A stretch of DNA of 64,000 nucleotides from Marinobacter azerbaijanicus (GCF_030250645.1 NZ_JASSVS010000001.1:310001-374000); one strand, 5' to 3'. Positions 8,572-18,563 are shown, counted from the first letter of the stretch. Numbers and translations are program-made. Notes: generated from the sequence alone by a model not told the origin.

Positions 8572-9460
8572 GCAGCCTGAAACCAGGTCACCTGGAAATA
8601 ACTACGAGCTGACCGTCATTATCGCGGAGGAAATGGCAACAGCCAATCTCCAGCGTATTTTCAGAGTCTTACAACCAGAAACCTACCCCCGGGTCGAATT
8701 TCTGGTCTGCAGCGGCAGCGACCGTTCACTCCTTTGCGACGTTCCAGTCAGAGCCAATATCCGCATCATTCCCGCGCAATCGGACAACAGAATTCCCGTA
8801 CTATGGGCGGATGGAATTCGCGCAGCCAAAGCCGAAAAAGTCGCGCTGACAACCGCCCACTGCGTTCCCAGAACTGACTGGCTGGACAGGCTACTGGCCT
8901 ACCCTCTGGACGGAATTCAGGTTGGCGTCGGGGGCGCGATTGAGAACGCCAACAACGATGCCAGAATCGACCGAGCCATCTATCTGTTGCGATACGCTCA
9001 CTACACCGGAGCCCGACCCAGCGGACTTGCAGAGGATTTGGCAGCAGACAATGCGCTGTATCGCAAAGCGGACATACTCGCCCATGAAGATTTACTGAAG
9101 ATTGGCTTCTGGGAACCTTCGTTCCATGAGCGATTCCTTGCGGAAGGCAAATCCCTGGAATTTGATAACAAATTGATTGTCGTTCATCACAACTGTTACA
9201 CCGCAAAACAGTTCGTTTGCCAACGGTATAGCCATGGAATTGAGTTTGGTGCGGCGCGGGCAAAAGCGATGACAGGAGCCAAACGGTTAATGATGATCAC
9301 CCTGTCTCCGCTTATTCCGGTGGTTTTTACAAGAAAAGTCATGGCCTATGCCCGCCAGGATAAACGGTTTAATCTGGCCCTGAAGAGGGATATGGGCTGG
9401 CTGTTGGTTTTCATTTTGGCATGGTCAGCGGGTGAGACCGTTGGCTATATTAAAAAATGA
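8564..9460 (+). CDS. Glycosyltransferase family 2-type protein, paralogue of the first two genes
   Basis: Predicted membrane-bound transferase of 298 residues. I chose the ATG at 8564, which overlaps the stop of the GT4 gene by 8 nt; the earlier in-frame ATG at 8516 lies well inside that gene. The layout matches the genes at 1 and 837: a LTVIIAEE strand, VALTTAHCVPRTDWL at the donor site, IGFWEPSFHERFL, a basic CQRYSHGIEFGAARAK turn, two hydrophobic stretches and the ending WSAGETVGYIKK. The acidic pair of the donor loop is reduced here (TTAHC against TEDHC), so catalytic competence is not certain. It is cotranscribed with its neighbours. Confidence 0.78.
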   Translation: MVKQPETRSPGNNYELTVIIAEEMATANLQRIFRVLQPETYPRVEFLVCSGSDRSLLCDVPVRANIRIIPAQSDNRIPVLWADGIRAAKAEKVALTTAHCVPRTDWLDRLLAYPLDGIQVGVGGAIENANNDARIDRAIYLLRYAHYTGARPSGLAEDLAADNALYRKADILAHEDLLKIGFWEPSFHERFLAEGKSLEFDNKLIVVHHNCYTAKQFVCQRYSHGIEFGAARAKAMTGAKRLMMITLSPLIPVVFTRKVMAYARQDKRFNLALKRDMGWLLVFILAWSAGETVGYIKK

Positions 9461-9509
9461 TGAAACTACATTTAGGTGGAAGGAATTCTCACAAAAGGAA
9501 CCTTCAGCA

Positions 9510-10535
9510 ATGAATATCCAGGAACACGCAACGCCCAGCAAAACGCACCTTTCAATCAGTGTCATTATGCCTGTCTACAATGGCATTGAGTTTATCAGGC
9601 AGAGTCTACCGCCCCTTGTCGCCATGCGAGACCGAGGTGAAGTGCTCGAGGTGATTGTGGTGGATGACACCTCCAGCGATGACACGCCAGAGATTGCCCG
9701 TGCGCTCGGCGCGACTGTAATGCCCTCCGGCGGACGTCTTGGGCCTGGCGCTGCCCGCAACGTCGCTGCCAGAGAGGCCAAGGGCACGATTCTCTGGTTC
9801 ATAGACGCTGACGTCGTTGTTCATGAAAATGCTGCCAGAGTAATGCTAGAAGGATTCGACGACCCCAGTGTGGTGGGCGTTTTTGGCTCTTATGACGATA
9901 GGCCACCTGCACAGAATTTTCTCTCTCAGTACAAAAATCTAGTGCACCATTACTACCATCAGCGCGCCAGGAAACAAGCCTCTACGTTCTGGTCCGGATG
10001 CGGCGCAATTCGAAAAGAAGCGTTTCTGGAGCAGGGTGGCTTCGACATTGAAATGTTTAACCGGCCATCAATTGAGGACATTGAGCTGGGATACCGGTTG
10101 ATTGAAGCAGGAGGCAAGCTTCTACTTCTGACGGATCTCCAATGCACCCACCTTAAGGAATGGCGGTTTGTTAATCTGATTCATACAGAGGTTTTCTGTC
10201 GCGCAATCCCTTGGGCGAGATTGATGCTACGTCGGGGAGGCCTGGACAACGATTTGAATGTCGGTGTTAATGAACGGGTAAAAGCGCTCCTTGCAGGCTT
10301 GCTGATTCTGACTGCCCTGCTTTCGCTTGGGGGAGTGACATCATTGATTTATCTTTTACTAGTCGCGCTGGCGGTAGTTTACGCCAATTGGGACCTATTT
10401 AAATTGTTCCATCAGCGCAAAGGGCTCTGGTTCGCTTTAAGAGGTCTGATATTTCATCAGATCTATTATCTATACTGCGCCAGTGCGTTTGCATGGGCGC
10501 TGCTTGAAAACAAACTCCAAAGAAATGTTGCCTGA
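9510..10535 (+). CDS. Glycosyltransferase family 2 protein with C-terminal membrane segments
   Basis: Inverting GT-A transferase of 341 residues. The ATG at 9510 is preceded by AAAGGAA at a 9-nt spacing; the longer frame from 9432 begins inside the previous gene. Seen: SVIMPVYNG, VVDDTSSDDT, GPGAARNVAA, the DxD-like LWFIDADVVV, WSGCGAIRKEAF, and SIEDIELGYRL with the ED of the catalytic base. Two hydrophobic segments (about residues 255-295) and a third near the end place it in the inner membrane. The classic motifs are much better kept than in the three W..GE..GY paralogues around it, so this is a canonical GT2 enzyme rather than another copy. Confidence 0.88.
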   Translation: MNIQEHATPSKTHLSISVIMPVYNGIEFIRQSLPPLVAMRDRGEVLEVIVVDDTSSDDTPEIARALGATVMPSGGRLGPGAARNVAAREAKGTILWFIDADVVVHENAARVMLEGFDDPSVVGVFGSYDDRPPAQNFLSQYKNLVHHYYHQRARKQASTFWSGCGAIRKEAFLEQGGFDIEMFNRPSIEDIELGYRLIEAGGKLLLLTDLQCTHLKEWRFVNLIHTEVFCRAIPWARLMLRRGGLDNDLNVGVNERVKALLAGLLILTALLSLGGVTSLIYLLLVALAVVYANWDLFKLFHQRKGLWFALRGLIFHQIYYLYCASAFAWALLENKLQRNVA

Positions 10536-10576
10536 TATCAGACGATTGGGCTGCCCTTTCCCTAAACGGTATTCAT

Positions 10577-11299
10577 ATGAAAGCCATCCTTACTTTTCAC
10601 AGCATTGATGACCGGGGCACTGTACTCAGTTTCCCACCTGAAACCTTTGCGAGGATGATCAATGAGATTCTGGAAGGAGGGGTTAACATATGCAGCTTGG
10701 ATCAACTGCTTAGTCCGGAAACCGACAACGCGGTCGCCATCACCTTTGACGATGGAATGCGCTCCGTCTACCAGAATGCACTACCGGTTTTGAAGGATGT
10801 CGAGGCGCCATCGCACCTCTACCTTACGACTGGCTATGTTGCTGGCAAGAATAATTGGCCAACTCAACCCGCCGGCGCCCCTGCCTTCGACATGATGAGC
10901 TGGCCGGAGCTTGAGGCCTGCGCCGGCGCAGGCATGATGATCGAAAGCCATACCGTATCTCACCCCAACTTGTGCCGCCTTGACCAGGAACAGATTGAAG
11001 AGGAATGTGAAACTGCAAACCAGAGTATTGAAAATCAGTTCGGGCGTCGTCCACGGCATTTTGCCTATCCTTACGGGATCTACGACGCCCGGGTTGCTGA
11101 GATTGTGGGCGATAAATATCAAACCTGTGCAACAACCTCGCTGTTGCCACTCGGGCGGAAACTCAAAACTGCTGAACTGCCCAGAATAGACAGCTATTAC
11201 CTACAAAAACGCAAAGACTATCGAAATTTTTTCTCTCCCGCCGCGAACAGTTATTTACGCCTACGACATGGGATGCGGGTTTTTCGGAGTATGCTTTAG
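10577..11299 (+). CDS. NodB-like polysaccharide deacetylase family protein
   Basis: Metal-dependent carbohydrate deacetylase of 240 residues. Motifs of the CE4 fold are in order: an ILTFHSI strand, TFDDG (Asp58 and Asp59, catalytic base and metal ligand), SHTVSHPNL with the H-x3-H metal pair, and FAYPYG. No signal peptide or membrane segment is visible, so it would act on a cytoplasmic or membrane-surface glycan intermediate. It is the last gene of the plus-strand operon, 41 nt after the GT2 gene. An N-acetylhexosamine substrate is likely from family knowledge; the exact glycan is unknown. Confidence 0.87.
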   Translation: MKAILTFHSIDDRGTVLSFPPETFARMINEILEGGVNICSLDQLLSPETDNAVAITFDDGMRSVYQNALPVLKDVEAPSHLYLTTGYVAGKNNWPTQPAGAPAFDMMSWPELEACAGAGMMIESHTVSHPNLCRLDQEQIEEECETANQSIENQFGRRPRHFAYPYGIYDARVAEIVGDKYQTCATTSLLPLGRKLKTAELPRIDSYYLQKRKDYRNFFSPAANSYLRLRHGMRVFRSML

Positions 11300-11360
11300 A
11301 AAAATCTTCAGCCGATGTGCAGCAAGTGCACAGCTTCAGATTGCTGGCCACTTCCTGAAC

Positions 11361-11453
11361 CTTGTAAAAATCCCGGTACCATTCCATAAAGTTGACGATA
11401 CCGTCCTCCACCATAGTGGAGGGTTTGTAGCCAAGGTTCGAATCTGGGAGGTC
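11361..11453 (-). pseudogene. Remnant of the 3-prime end of a sugar epimerase gene
   Basis: Read on the minus strand, these bases encode GYKPSTMVEDGIVNFMEWYR and a following DFYK. That is nearly the C-terminus of the epimerase at 12594 ([20 protein letters not shown]). The frame has a TAG a few codons upstream and runs on without the original stop, and nothing else of the gene remains. The copy is in the same orientation as the intact gene, 1.2 kb away, with the aldo/keto reductase between them. The rest of the 287-nt gap 11300-11586 shows no gene. Confidence 0.8.
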
Positions 11454-11586
11454 CTACCAAACCTGCAGAAAAGTCAGTCACTTGAGCTGAGCAAGCACTG
11501 GCTTTTTTATGTCTTCAATCTGGCCATCTACCAGACACTCTGGATGCATACTGCACCCAGAGGTCAAAGCTGGCTCAGCGCAGGCG

Positions 11587-12576
11587 CTACCGCGTCGGTG
11601 GCGCCATAAACTCAGGCCCGACGGGGTCATCAATGCACCTCTCAAGTATCCCGTCAATCGCATCAAACGCTTCCCTGTCCAGCGACCAGCCTTCGATATC
11701 ATCCACCGGATCAAGTTGCTCGGGTCTCCGGGCACCCCAGAGCGCCGTTGTGACTCCCGGCTGATCCACCAACCAGCGAAGCGCCAGAGCCAGGACATTC
11801 TTCTGGTAACGTTCGCAGGCGAACGCATCCAGTTCAGCCACGGCATTCAGGTATTGGCGGTAGCGCTCACCCTGGAACTTGGGATCGTTCTTGCGCAGAT
11901 CGTCACCCGTAAACTGTGTATCTTCACGCATCTTGCCAGTCAGCAAGCCGCGACACAGCCCACCGTAGGTAATGGTTGCAATGCCGTGTTCCCGGCAGTA
12001 TGGAAGGATGTGCTGCTCTATTTCTCGCTCAAAAAGGTTATAGGGGGGCTGCAAACTGTGCAGAGGCACAATATGGCTGAACGCTTCCATCTGGGCAGGT
12101 GAGAAATTACTGACACCGATAGCACGGATCTTCCCCGAACGGTAAAGATTTTCCAGTGCCCGTGCGGTCTCTTCAATGGGCGTTTTCGGGTCCGGCCAAT
12201 GCACCTGGTATATGTCTATCCGATCCGTCTGCAGGCGCCTCAGTGAGTCCTCGACTTCCTGTTCTATGCGCGCTGCCGTTGCATCACGCCAGACCTGGTC
12301 GTGATCCTTGTTCCAGTTCAGGGCTACTTTCGTGGCCAGGGCTACCTGATCGCGGCGACCACCTGTCAGCGCTTTGCCCACTATCTCTTCCGATCGCCCG
12401 AATCCGTATACCGGCGCGGTATCAATCAGGCCAATGCCCTTGTCGATAGCGCGGTGAATGGTATCGATGGACTGGCCTTCATCAGTGCCGCCCCACATCC
12501 AGCCACCAATGGCCCAGGTACCCAGGCCAACCGGTGTCACCTGAATATCGGTGTTTCCGAAAGGTTGGGTCTCCAT
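11587..12576 (-). CDS. Aldo/keto reductase
   Basis: NADP-dependent aldehyde or ketone reductase of 329 residues with a TIM-barrel fold, cytoplasmic. Seen: GLGTWAIGGWMWGG, the catalytic set LIDTAPVYGFGRSE (Asp, Tyr), the lysine in ALATKVALNW, the histidine in YQVHWPDP, and GVSNFSPAQ. The C-terminal cofactor loop reads TTALWGARRPEQL. It starts 17 nt after the epimerase stop, on the same strand, so the two can be cotranscribed. Members of this subfamily reduce a wide range of carbonyls; a role in the glycan locus is possible but not shown. Confidence 0.9.
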   Translation of the reverse strand: METQPFGNTDIQVTPVGLGTWAIGGWMWGGTDEGQSIDTIHRAIDKGIGLIDTAPVYGFGRSEEIVGKALTGGRRDQVALATKVALNWNKDHDQVWRDATAARIEQEVEDSLRRLQTDRIDIYQVHWPDPKTPIEETARALENLYRSGKIRAIGVSNFSPAQMEAFSHIVPLHSLQPPYNLFEREIEQHILPYCREHGIATITYGGLCRGLLTGKMREDTQFTGDDLRKNDPKFQGERYRQYLNAVAELDAFACERYQKNVLALALRWLVDQPGVTTALWGARRPEQLDPVDDIEGWSLDREAFDAIDGILERCIDDPVGPEFMAPPTR

Positions 12577-12593
12577 GTTCCCTCCTTCGCTTT

Positions 12594-13601
12594 CTAGACG
12601 TTGTAGAAATCCCGGTACCAGTCCACAAAGTTGGCAATGCCTTCTTCCACCGTGGTGGAGGGCTTGTAGCCAACATCGGTGATCAGGTCGTCGACATTCG
12701 CGTAGGTAGCAGGTACGTCACCCGGCTGCAGGGGCAGCAGGTTCTTCTCCGCCTTCTTGCCAACGCGCTCTTCGATGATTTCAATAAAACGGGACAGTTC
12801 CACCGGGTTGTTACTGCCGATGTTGTACAGGCGATACGGTGCCTTGCTGGTGCCGGGATCCGGTGTTTCACCGCTCCAATCGGGATTCGGTGTAGCAACG
12901 CTGTCCAGGGTTCTGATGACACCTTCAACGATGTCGTCGATGTAGGTGAAGTCCCGCCTGTGATGGCCGTGGTTGAACACGTCGATAGGCTCACCGGCAA
13001 GAATCTTTTTGGTGAAAATAAACAGGGCCATGTCCGGCCGGCCCCAGGGGCCATAGACGGTAAAGAACCGCAGGCCCGTGGTGGGCATGTTGTACAGATG
13101 GCTGTAGGTGTGTGCCATCAGTTCATTGGCTTTCTTTGACGCCGCATACAGACTCAGGGGATGATCAACGTTGTCATGCACCGAAAACGGCATGGTCTCA
13201 TTGGCACCGTAGACCGAGCTGCTGGAGGCGTAGACCAGGTGTTTCACATCGTTGTGGCGACAGCCCTCGAGGATGTTGGTGAACCCCACGAGGTTGGCGT
13301 CGATATAGGCATGGGGATTTTCCAGCGAATACCGAACGCCCGCCTGGGCGGCCAGGTGAACCACCCGTTCCGGCTTGTGCTCCCGGAACATTGCTTCCAT
13401 TGCGGCTCTGTCGGCCACATCCTTGCGAACTTCGGTAAATCCCGGCTTGCAGGTCAGGCGTTCGAGGCGCGCTTCCTTGAGGGTAGGATCGTAGTAATCA
13501 TTGACGTTATCCACGCCGATCACTTCGTCACCGCGATCAAGAAGCCTATGCGCCAGATGGGAGCCGATAAAGCCCGCCGTACCCGTAACCAGAATCTTCA
13601 A
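12594..13601 (-). CDS. UDP-glucuronate 4-epimerase-type NAD-dependent epimerase
   Basis: Extended SDR of 335 residues, the usual length for this group. Members interconvert UDP-glucuronate and UDP-galacturonate for capsule or LPS. Seen: NAD motif [39 protein letters not shown], the catalytic S/YxxxK in SSSVYGANE and [25 protein letters not shown] and [13 protein letters not shown], all typical of CapI/LspL-like enzymes. The UDP-glucuronate would come from the ugd product (33719). The C-terminus is duplicated as a fragment at 11361-11453. A GDP- or dTDP-sugar epimerase is a less likely alternative. Confidence 0.85.
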   Translation of the reverse strand: MKILVTGTAGFIGSHLAHRLLDRGDEVIGVDNVNDYYDPTLKEARLERLTCKPGFTEVRKDVADRAAMEAMFREHKPERVVHLAAQAGVRYSLENPHAYIDANLVGFTNILEGCRHNDVKHLVYASSSSVYGANETMPFSVHDNVDHPLSLYAASKKANELMAHTYSHLYNMPTTGLRFFTVYGPWGRPDMALFIFTKKILAGEPIDVFNHGHHRRDFTYIDDIVEGVIRTLDSVATPNPDWSGETPDPGTSKAPYRLYNIGSNNPVELSRFIEIIEERVGKKAEKNLLPLQPGDVPATYANVDDLITDVGYKPSTTVEEGIANFVDWYRDFYNV

Positions 13602-13626
13602 AGTCCTTTCTCCCTGTAAATTTTCT

Positions 13627-14361
13627 TCAGAAGGTCAGCCCGACACTGACGAATGGGCCACCCAGATCCGTATCCAGACGGTCTTCATTGTCTTCGTAAT
13701 CAATGCTCATCTGGCGGTAGCCGGCCCGGAGCTGCAGCAATGAAAGTTCGTACTGACCGTAAGCGTTGTAGTCATAAATGGAGTCGCCATCGAAGCTGAT
13801 CGCGTTGGCTTCGCCACCAACCGACACACCGGTGAACGGCAGGTCAAAGCGGGCGGCCAGATAGCCCATGGGGACAACGCCACTAATTTCGGTTTGTGAG
13901 ACGCTTCCAAGTCCGCCTGTTTCCTGAACGGTCAGCTCACCATCCAGGTTACGGGCAGTTACACCAAGATCCAGATTGACCCAGTTATCCAGTACTTCGT
14001 AATAAAGGGTGACATCAAACTGGCTAAGGTCCAGATCAGAATCCACTTCCACGCCGCCCGGAACCACATCAAACCCGGTAGACAGTTCTCCGCGACCACT
14101 CTGCTCGATTCGAGTGTAATTCAGGCGCACATTGGGCAGTACCGGTACCGGGTGCTCGAAATAGGCGCTCAGATTAACATTGGAGTCGCTGTCCAGGTTC
14201 AGGTCGTTTTCAACATCGACCACATCGCTGTTCTTGCCGGCCTCACCGGACAAGTCGGAATCCCAGTAACTGATATTGGCGCCCACACCGAGCACATCGG
14301 CAGAGGCAACGGGGGCTGCAATAATCAGTGAGCCGCCCACGGCAAGAATCAGTTTACGCAT
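13627..14361 (-). CDS. Small outer-membrane beta-barrel protein
   Basis: Exported protein of 244 residues. The N-terminus is a signal peptide ending ASA before DVLGVG. The mature part alternates polar and hydrophobic residues in strands with acidic turns and ends in a phenylalanine (VSVGLTF), the terminal signature read by the BAM complex. The pattern fits the TIGR04219 family of outer-membrane proteins, as I recall it: GVGANISYW near the start, a [11 protein letters not shown] strand in the middle and [12 protein letters not shown] near the end. No transport or enzyme function is known to me. It ends 25 nt before the epimerase start and may share its transcript. Confidence 0.8.
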   Translation of the reverse strand: MRKLILAVGGSLIIAAPVASADVLGVGANISYWDSDLSGEAGKNSDVVDVENDLNLDSDSNVNLSAYFEHPVPVLPNVRLNYTRIEQSGRGELSTGFDVVPGGVEVDSDLDLSQFDVTLYYEVLDNWVNLDLGVTARNLDGELTVQETGGLGSVSQTEISGVVPMGYLAARFDLPFTGVSVGGEANAISFDGDSIYDYNAYGQYELSLLQLRAGYRQMSIDYEDNEDRLDTDLGGPFVSVGLTF

Positions 14362-14396
14362 AAAGCACCTGTTTTGTGTTTGTTGATTTTGGCCGG

Positions 14397-15110
14397 TCAG
14401 TCGAACCGGATACCCAGACGACGACCAACCTCTTCATAGGTTTCAATGACATCGCCCAGTCCCTGACGAAAACGGTCCTTATCCATTTTTTTGCGGGTTT
14501 CCTTGTCCCATATGCGGCAGCCGTCGGGGCTGAACTCGTCGCCCAGCACGATCTCGCCACCAGCGCGCCCGAATTCGAGTTTGTAATCAACCAGCAGCAT
14601 GCCGGCCTCATCAAACAGCGCCTTCAGGACATCATTCACCTGATAGGTCAGTTCCTTCATTCTGGCAAGTTCGTCAGCTTTCGCCCAGCCGAAACTGACA
14701 GCCAGTGACTCATTGATCATAGGGTCGTGCATGGCGTCGTTTTTCAGGAACAGCTCAAAGGTGGGTGGATTCAGCTCCAGGCCCTCTTCCACGCCCAGAC
14801 GGCGGCAAAGGCTGCCAGCGGATATATTGCGAACCACACACTCCACCGGAATCATGTCCAGCTTCTTTACCAGGGACTCAGTCTCTGACAGCAGGCCTTC
14901 AAAGTGAGTAGGTATGCCGGCAGCTTCCAGTTTTTCCATGATAAAGGCATTAAAGCGGTTGTTTACCATGCCCTTACGGTTCAGCTGTTCTTTTTTCTCG
15001 CCATCAAACGCGGACGTATCGTCGCGAAACACCATAACGAAACGATCAGGGTCGTCTGTACGGTAAACAGATTTTGCCTTGCCTGCGTAAAGTTCTTCAC
15101 GCTTTTCCAT
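14397..15110 (-). CDS. purC: Phosphoribosylaminoimidazole-succinocarboxamide synthase
   Basis: SAICAR synthetase, which joins aspartate to CAIR with ATP in purine synthesis. From the ATG at 15110 the protein has 237 residues, the same length as E. coli PurC, and begins [20 protein letters not shown] lies 7 nt upstream. An earlier in-frame start 15 codons upstream would add unrelated sequence. Seen: [28 protein letters not shown], the [11 protein letters not shown] phosphate region and [15 protein letters not shown]. It is the last gene of dapA-bamC-purC, 44 nt after bamC, an order kept in many gammaproteobacteria. Confidence 0.97.
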   Translation of the reverse strand: MEKREELYAGKAKSVYRTDDPDRFVMVFRDDTSAFDGEKKEQLNRKGMVNNRFNAFIMEKLEAAGIPTHFEGLLSETESLVKKLDMIPVECVVRNISAGSLCRRLGVEEGLELNPPTFELFLKNDAMHDPMINESLAVSFGWAKADELARMKELTYQVNDVLKALFDEAGMLLVDYKLEFGRAGGEIVLGDEFSPDGCRIWDKETRKKMDKDRFRQGLGDVIETYEEVGRRLGIRFD

Positions 15111-15154
15111 CTCGGGTCTCCGGGGGTGCCCGCGCCGAGCGGGCACTACTTGCA

Positions 15155-16252
15155 TTAGTAAAGGTATTCGAACAGTTCGGAAAGCAGTTCCTGGGAGCGG
15201 TCCCTGCCAGCATAGTCCTCGGCACGGTTAACCGTCACCACAATCTCCCCGTCCTTGTCATCAAGCCGCACATCAAAGGTGTGCTCAGGCTCCGGGTCGT
15301 CGGTGAACCAGCTGAACCAGCCGGGTTCGCGCTCTGATTCCGGGCGGAAGTCTACGAAGAAATAGCCAGCGTCACGGTTCAGATCCACTACCGGTATGCC
15401 AGCTTCATTCAATGAGCGGCGCACCTCGGCCCAGGCACGACCGTAGTCGAGGTCCATGACAATCCGCTGCGGAGTCTGGTTATCTGAAACCAGGCGGACG
15501 AGCGGTTCACTGACCATGCCCAGTGCAGCACGGGAGTAGGATTTGCTGTCTTCGCGATTACGCAAGTGATCGGCCAGATCCCCCAGCAGGCGCTTGCTGG
15601 TGCTCAGCTCCTCCCCGGTGCGCTCCTCCCGACCTCTCCAGGGAAGCAATTCATCCGGGTCATCCTCCACCTCGAAGGTGCGGAACTGGATCTCACTGGT
15701 TTTACGTCTCACACCCGGTGCAATACGTGCCTGCACAACAATCCTGGCTTCCTCACCAACGGGGTTGTCCGGCAGGTCCAGCAGTTCCCTCGCCCGTTTG
15801 CTGAAGTTCACCAGTTCGCTCTGGATCAATCCGAGCTGGGGGCTGTCATGGGCAACGCCCAGGCCGTTCTCATTCATGTAGGCCGTGACCGCAGGCCAGA
15901 GCCGGCCAGGCACGTCGTTGACAAGCAGCCACACCTGACCACCAAGCTCCTCGATCACGTAGTTTTCGTCGAGGATATCCGAGGTCATATCGGGGGGATT
16001 GGGAATGCTGTCAGGGTACATGCGACCGGAATCAGCCGAGCTGATTTCACGGATAGGCATCACCGGGGCAAACTTTCCCTCATCCGCTGTTTCCGGCAGC
16101 TTGAGTGGTGAGCCTTCCGGCTCGTCCACGTAACGTTCGGAACGGTCGTCGATGAAGCTGCAGCCGGTGATTGCCAAAACAAGCATCAGGCCCGAAAGGG
16201 GCCTGATGAAATTTGCGGTTCTTGTGTTTTCTGTCCTGAACGTAAACGCCAT
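15155..16252 (-). CDS. bamC: Outer-membrane protein assembly factor BamC, lipoprotein
   Basis: Accessory lipoprotein of the BAM complex that folds outer-membrane barrels. The N-terminus has a signal segment ending in the lipobox LAITGC, so the mature protein starts at the cysteine and is anchored by lipid. An unstructured stretch rich in Pro, Glu and Asp follows (the part that binds BamD in E. coli), then two helix-grip domains (about 95-220 and 255-365). The sequence is much less conserved than its neighbours, as usual for BamC; assignment rests on the lipobox, the two-domain layout and the position between dapA and purC. Confidence 0.9.
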   Translation of the reverse strand: MAFTFRTENTRTANFIRPLSGLMLVLAITGCSFIDDRSERYVDEPEGSPLKLPETADEGKFAPVMPIREISSADSGRMYPDSIPNPPDMTSDILDENYVIEELGGQVWLLVNDVPGRLWPAVTAYMNENGLGVAHDSPQLGLIQSELVNFSKRARELLDLPDNPVGEEARIVVQARIAPGVRRKTSEIQFRTFEVEDDPDELLPWRGREERTGEELSTSKRLLGDLADHLRNREDSKSYSRAALGMVSEPLVRLVSDNQTPQRIVMDLDYGRAWAEVRRSLNEAGIPVVDLNRDAGYFFVDFRPESEREPGWFSWFTDDPEPEHTFDVRLDDKDGEIVVTVNRAEDYAGRDRSQELLSELFEYLY

Positions 16253-16289
16253 CAGGCGACTCCAGTTGAGATAGATGGTACAGCCTGAC

Positions 16290-17165
16290 TCAGAGTACGC
16301 CAGAGGCCCTCAGCGCGTCTTCCACTTCGCTGTGGAACTTTTCGCTCAATGGTGTAAGCGGCAGCCGAATGCCCTCACCAATCATACCCATGCGGTACAG
16401 CGCCCACTTTACGGGGATGGGATTCGCCTCCAGAAAGAGTTTCCGGTTCAGTGGCATCAGCAATTCATTGAGTCTTTCAGTCTCCTCTTCATTGCCTGCA
16501 ATAGCCGCTTCACAGAGTGCTGCCATGGCTCCAGGGGCAACGTTTGCGGTGACTGATACGTTGCCTTTGCCACCGGCCAGCATCAGCCCCGCTGCGGTTG
16601 CATCATCACCGGAGTACACCACCAGCCGGCCTTTCACGGCTTCAATAAGCTCGGCACCACGGGGAATATTGCCAGTGGCGTCCTTGATGCCGATGATGTT
16701 CGGTATGTCCGCCAGCCGTTCCACGGTCTCGTTAAGCATGTCGCATGCAGTACGGCCGGGCACGTTGTACAGAATCTGGTTTACCGGAACCGCCTCTGCA
16801 ATGGTCTTGAAGTGGCGGTAGAGACCTTCCTGGGTTGGCTTGTTGTAGTACGGCACAACGAGCAGGCAGGCGTCTGCCCCAAGTTTATGGGCTTCTTCCG
16901 TAAGCTCTATGGCTTCACGGGTACTGTTGCCGCCGGTGCCGGCAATGACCGGAATGCGGCCACCAACGCGTTTAATGATGTGGCCGATAACCCGCATGTG
17001 TTCATCCGGGTCCAGCGTTGCGGATTCACCTGTCGTACCAACAGCGACGATACCATGCGTCCCGTTGTCGAGATGAAAGTCCACCAGTTTATCTAGGTGC
17101 TCCCAATGGATGCTGCCATCGGAATGCATGGGCGTGACCAGTGCGACAAGGCTCCCCGTAATCAT
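16290..17165 (-). CDS. dapA: 4-hydroxy-tetrahydrodipicolinate synthase
   Basis: First enzyme of the lysine and diaminopimelate branch; condenses pyruvate with aspartate semialdehyde in the cytoplasm. It is 291 residues, against 292 in E. coli. Visible active-site residues: Thr44-Thr45 in [10 protein letters not shown], Tyr133 in YNVPGRT with Arg138, and the Schiff-base Lys161 in [20 protein letters not shown] is also intact. It heads dapA-bamC-purC; bamC starts 37 nt downstream, so supply of cell-wall precursors and BAM assembly share a transcript. Confidence 0.97.
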   Translation of the reverse strand: MITGSLVALVTPMHSDGSIHWEHLDKLVDFHLDNGTHGIVAVGTTGESATLDPDEHMRVIGHIIKRVGGRIPVIAGTGGNSTREAIELTEEAHKLGADACLLVVPYYNKPTQEGLYRHFKTIAEAVPVNQILYNVPGRTACDMLNETVERLADIPNIIGIKDATGNIPRGAELIEAVKGRLVVYSGDDATAAGLMLAGGKGNVSVTANVAPGAMAALCEAAIAGNEEETERLNELLMPLNRKLFLEANPIPVKWALYRMGMIGEGIRLPLTPLSEKFHSEVEDALRASGVL

Positions 17166-17237
17166 AAAAGCTCCGTACGAATAAAAACGATATGTTAATG
17201 TTGGGCACCAACTGACACAAGGGAATTAAAGGAGATG

Positions 17238-18302
17238 TCATGTTGGTTCCTGCTGATCCTTCACCGGCCAGGCCGAGAATATGGCTTTGAGCATGGTGGC
17301 CAGAGGAATGGCAAAGAAAACGCCCCACAACCCCCAGATACCACCAAAGAACAACACTGCCACAATAATGGCCACCGGATGCAGGTTGTTCACTTCCGAG
17401 AACAGGATGGGCACCAGCACATTGCCATCCAGCGCCTGGATGACGCCATAGGCCACCATAACCCAGATAAACTCACTGCCCCAGCCAAACGCGAATAGCG
17501 CTATCATCGCCACGGGAATGGTCACCACGGCCGCCCCGATATAGGGGATGACCACACTCAGCCCCACCATCAGCGACAGCAGAGCGGCATATGGCATACC
17601 CAGCAGCTTGAAAGACACGTAGGTCACCCCGCCAACAATCAGTATCTCAACAGCCTTGCCACGGACATAGTTGGCGCACTGCTGATTCACTTCATGCCAG
17701 ATCCGCACCATCATGGGCCGCTGGGAGGGCAGCATCCGCGACATGGACTCGAGTAGAAATCGGCGATCCTTGAGAAAGAAGAACACCAGGATTGGCACCA
17801 GTACCATGTAGATCAGCAGGGCTACCAGGTCCGGAATGCTTTCCAGGGAGAACGACACCAGCCACTGGGTCATGCGGCCAGCTTCGGTGGTCACCTGGTT
17901 GTAGATGGTGTTGATGCCTTCCATTGATATCAGCGTGGGATACTGCTGGGGAAGCACTTCAAGGTATGACTGCATTTCCCGGAAAATCCGCGGGGCCTCG
18001 CCGGCCAGGGAGGTGACCTGGGTCCATATCAGTGGCAGAAGGCCAAACAGGAAACCAATCAGGACACCAAGAAATATCAGAAACACGCCGATGATAGCGA
18101 CGATCTCGGGGACGCCCATCCGATTAAGCTTGGTAACCAGGCCCTGCAGAATAAAAGCAATGATGACCGATGCAATGGCCGGTGCCAGCATGGAACCGAA
18201 CAGAATGACAAAAGCGACCCCTGCCAGTAACAGCAGGAAAAGAATGACGGCTTCTTCATCTGAAAAGTATTTGTGAGCCAGACCACGTAAAATTCTTATC
18301 AT
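17238..18302 (-). CDS. AI-2E family (PerM-like) inner-membrane permease
   Basis: Polytopic membrane protein of 354 residues with about eight hydrophobic segments: two pairs near the N-terminus (AVILFLLLLAGVAFVILFGS and the next), a central soluble part (about 90-150), then a C-terminal bundle with VILVGG-like and PYIGAAVVTIP segments. GLSVVIPYIGA and IPLATMLKA are typical of the AI-2E/PerM family. Members have been linked to autoinducer or cation export, but most have no known substrate. It follows tusA by 33 nt and precedes dapA by 72 nt on the same strand. Confidence 0.85.
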   Translation of the reverse strand: MIRILRGLAHKYFSDEEAVILFLLLLAGVAFVILFGSMLAPAIASVIIAFILQGLVTKLNRMGVPEIVAIIGVFLIFLGVLIGFLFGLLPLIWTQVTSLAGEAPRIFREMQSYLEVLPQQYPTLISMEGINTIYNQVTTEAGRMTQWLVSFSLESIPDLVALLIYMVLVPILVFFFLKDRRFLLESMSRMLPSQRPMMVRIWHEVNQQCANYVRGKAVEILIVGGVTYVSFKLLGMPYAALLSLMVGLSVVIPYIGAAVVTIPVAMIALFAFGWGSEFIWVMVAYGVIQALDGNVLVPILFSEVNNLHPVAIIVAVLFFGGIWGLWGVFFAIPLATMLKAIFSAWPVKDQQEPT

Positions 18303-18335
18303 TAACGACTCCGAACGGTCACCACTGCAGCCATA

Positions 18336-18563
18336 TCAGCCGCCGCACTTTATCACAAAGGTGAAGCAGCCACCCTGTTCGGATGAACTGACCAGTTCGT
18401 GTGCCGACAGTCGCAGAAACGCAGGGATGTCCCTTGCGGAACCGGCGTCGGTGGCAATGACCTCCAGTTCCTGGCCCGGAGCCATGCTGTTCAGTTCGAG
18501 TTTGGTTTTCAGTAACGGCATGGGACAGCGAAGTCCCGATGCATCAAGTGTTCGGTCAGCCAT
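18336..18563 (-). CDS. tusA: TusA-family sulfurtransferase
   Basis: Small cytoplasmic sulfur carrier of 75 residues. The persulfide-forming cysteine is in GLRCPMPLLKTK, the CPxP signature of the family, followed by the two-layer fold segments LEVIATDAGSARDIPAF and the ending FTFVIKCGG. TusA moves sulfur from IscS towards TusBCD for tRNA 2-thiouridine, and to molybdenum cofactor; related proteins serve sulfur oxidation. It sits upstream of the permease and divergent from the bepA-type gene. Confidence 0.9.
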   Translation of the reverse strand: MADRTLDASGLRCPMPLLKTKLELNSMAPGQELEVIATDAGSARDIPAFLRLSAHELVSSSEQGGCFTFVIKCGG

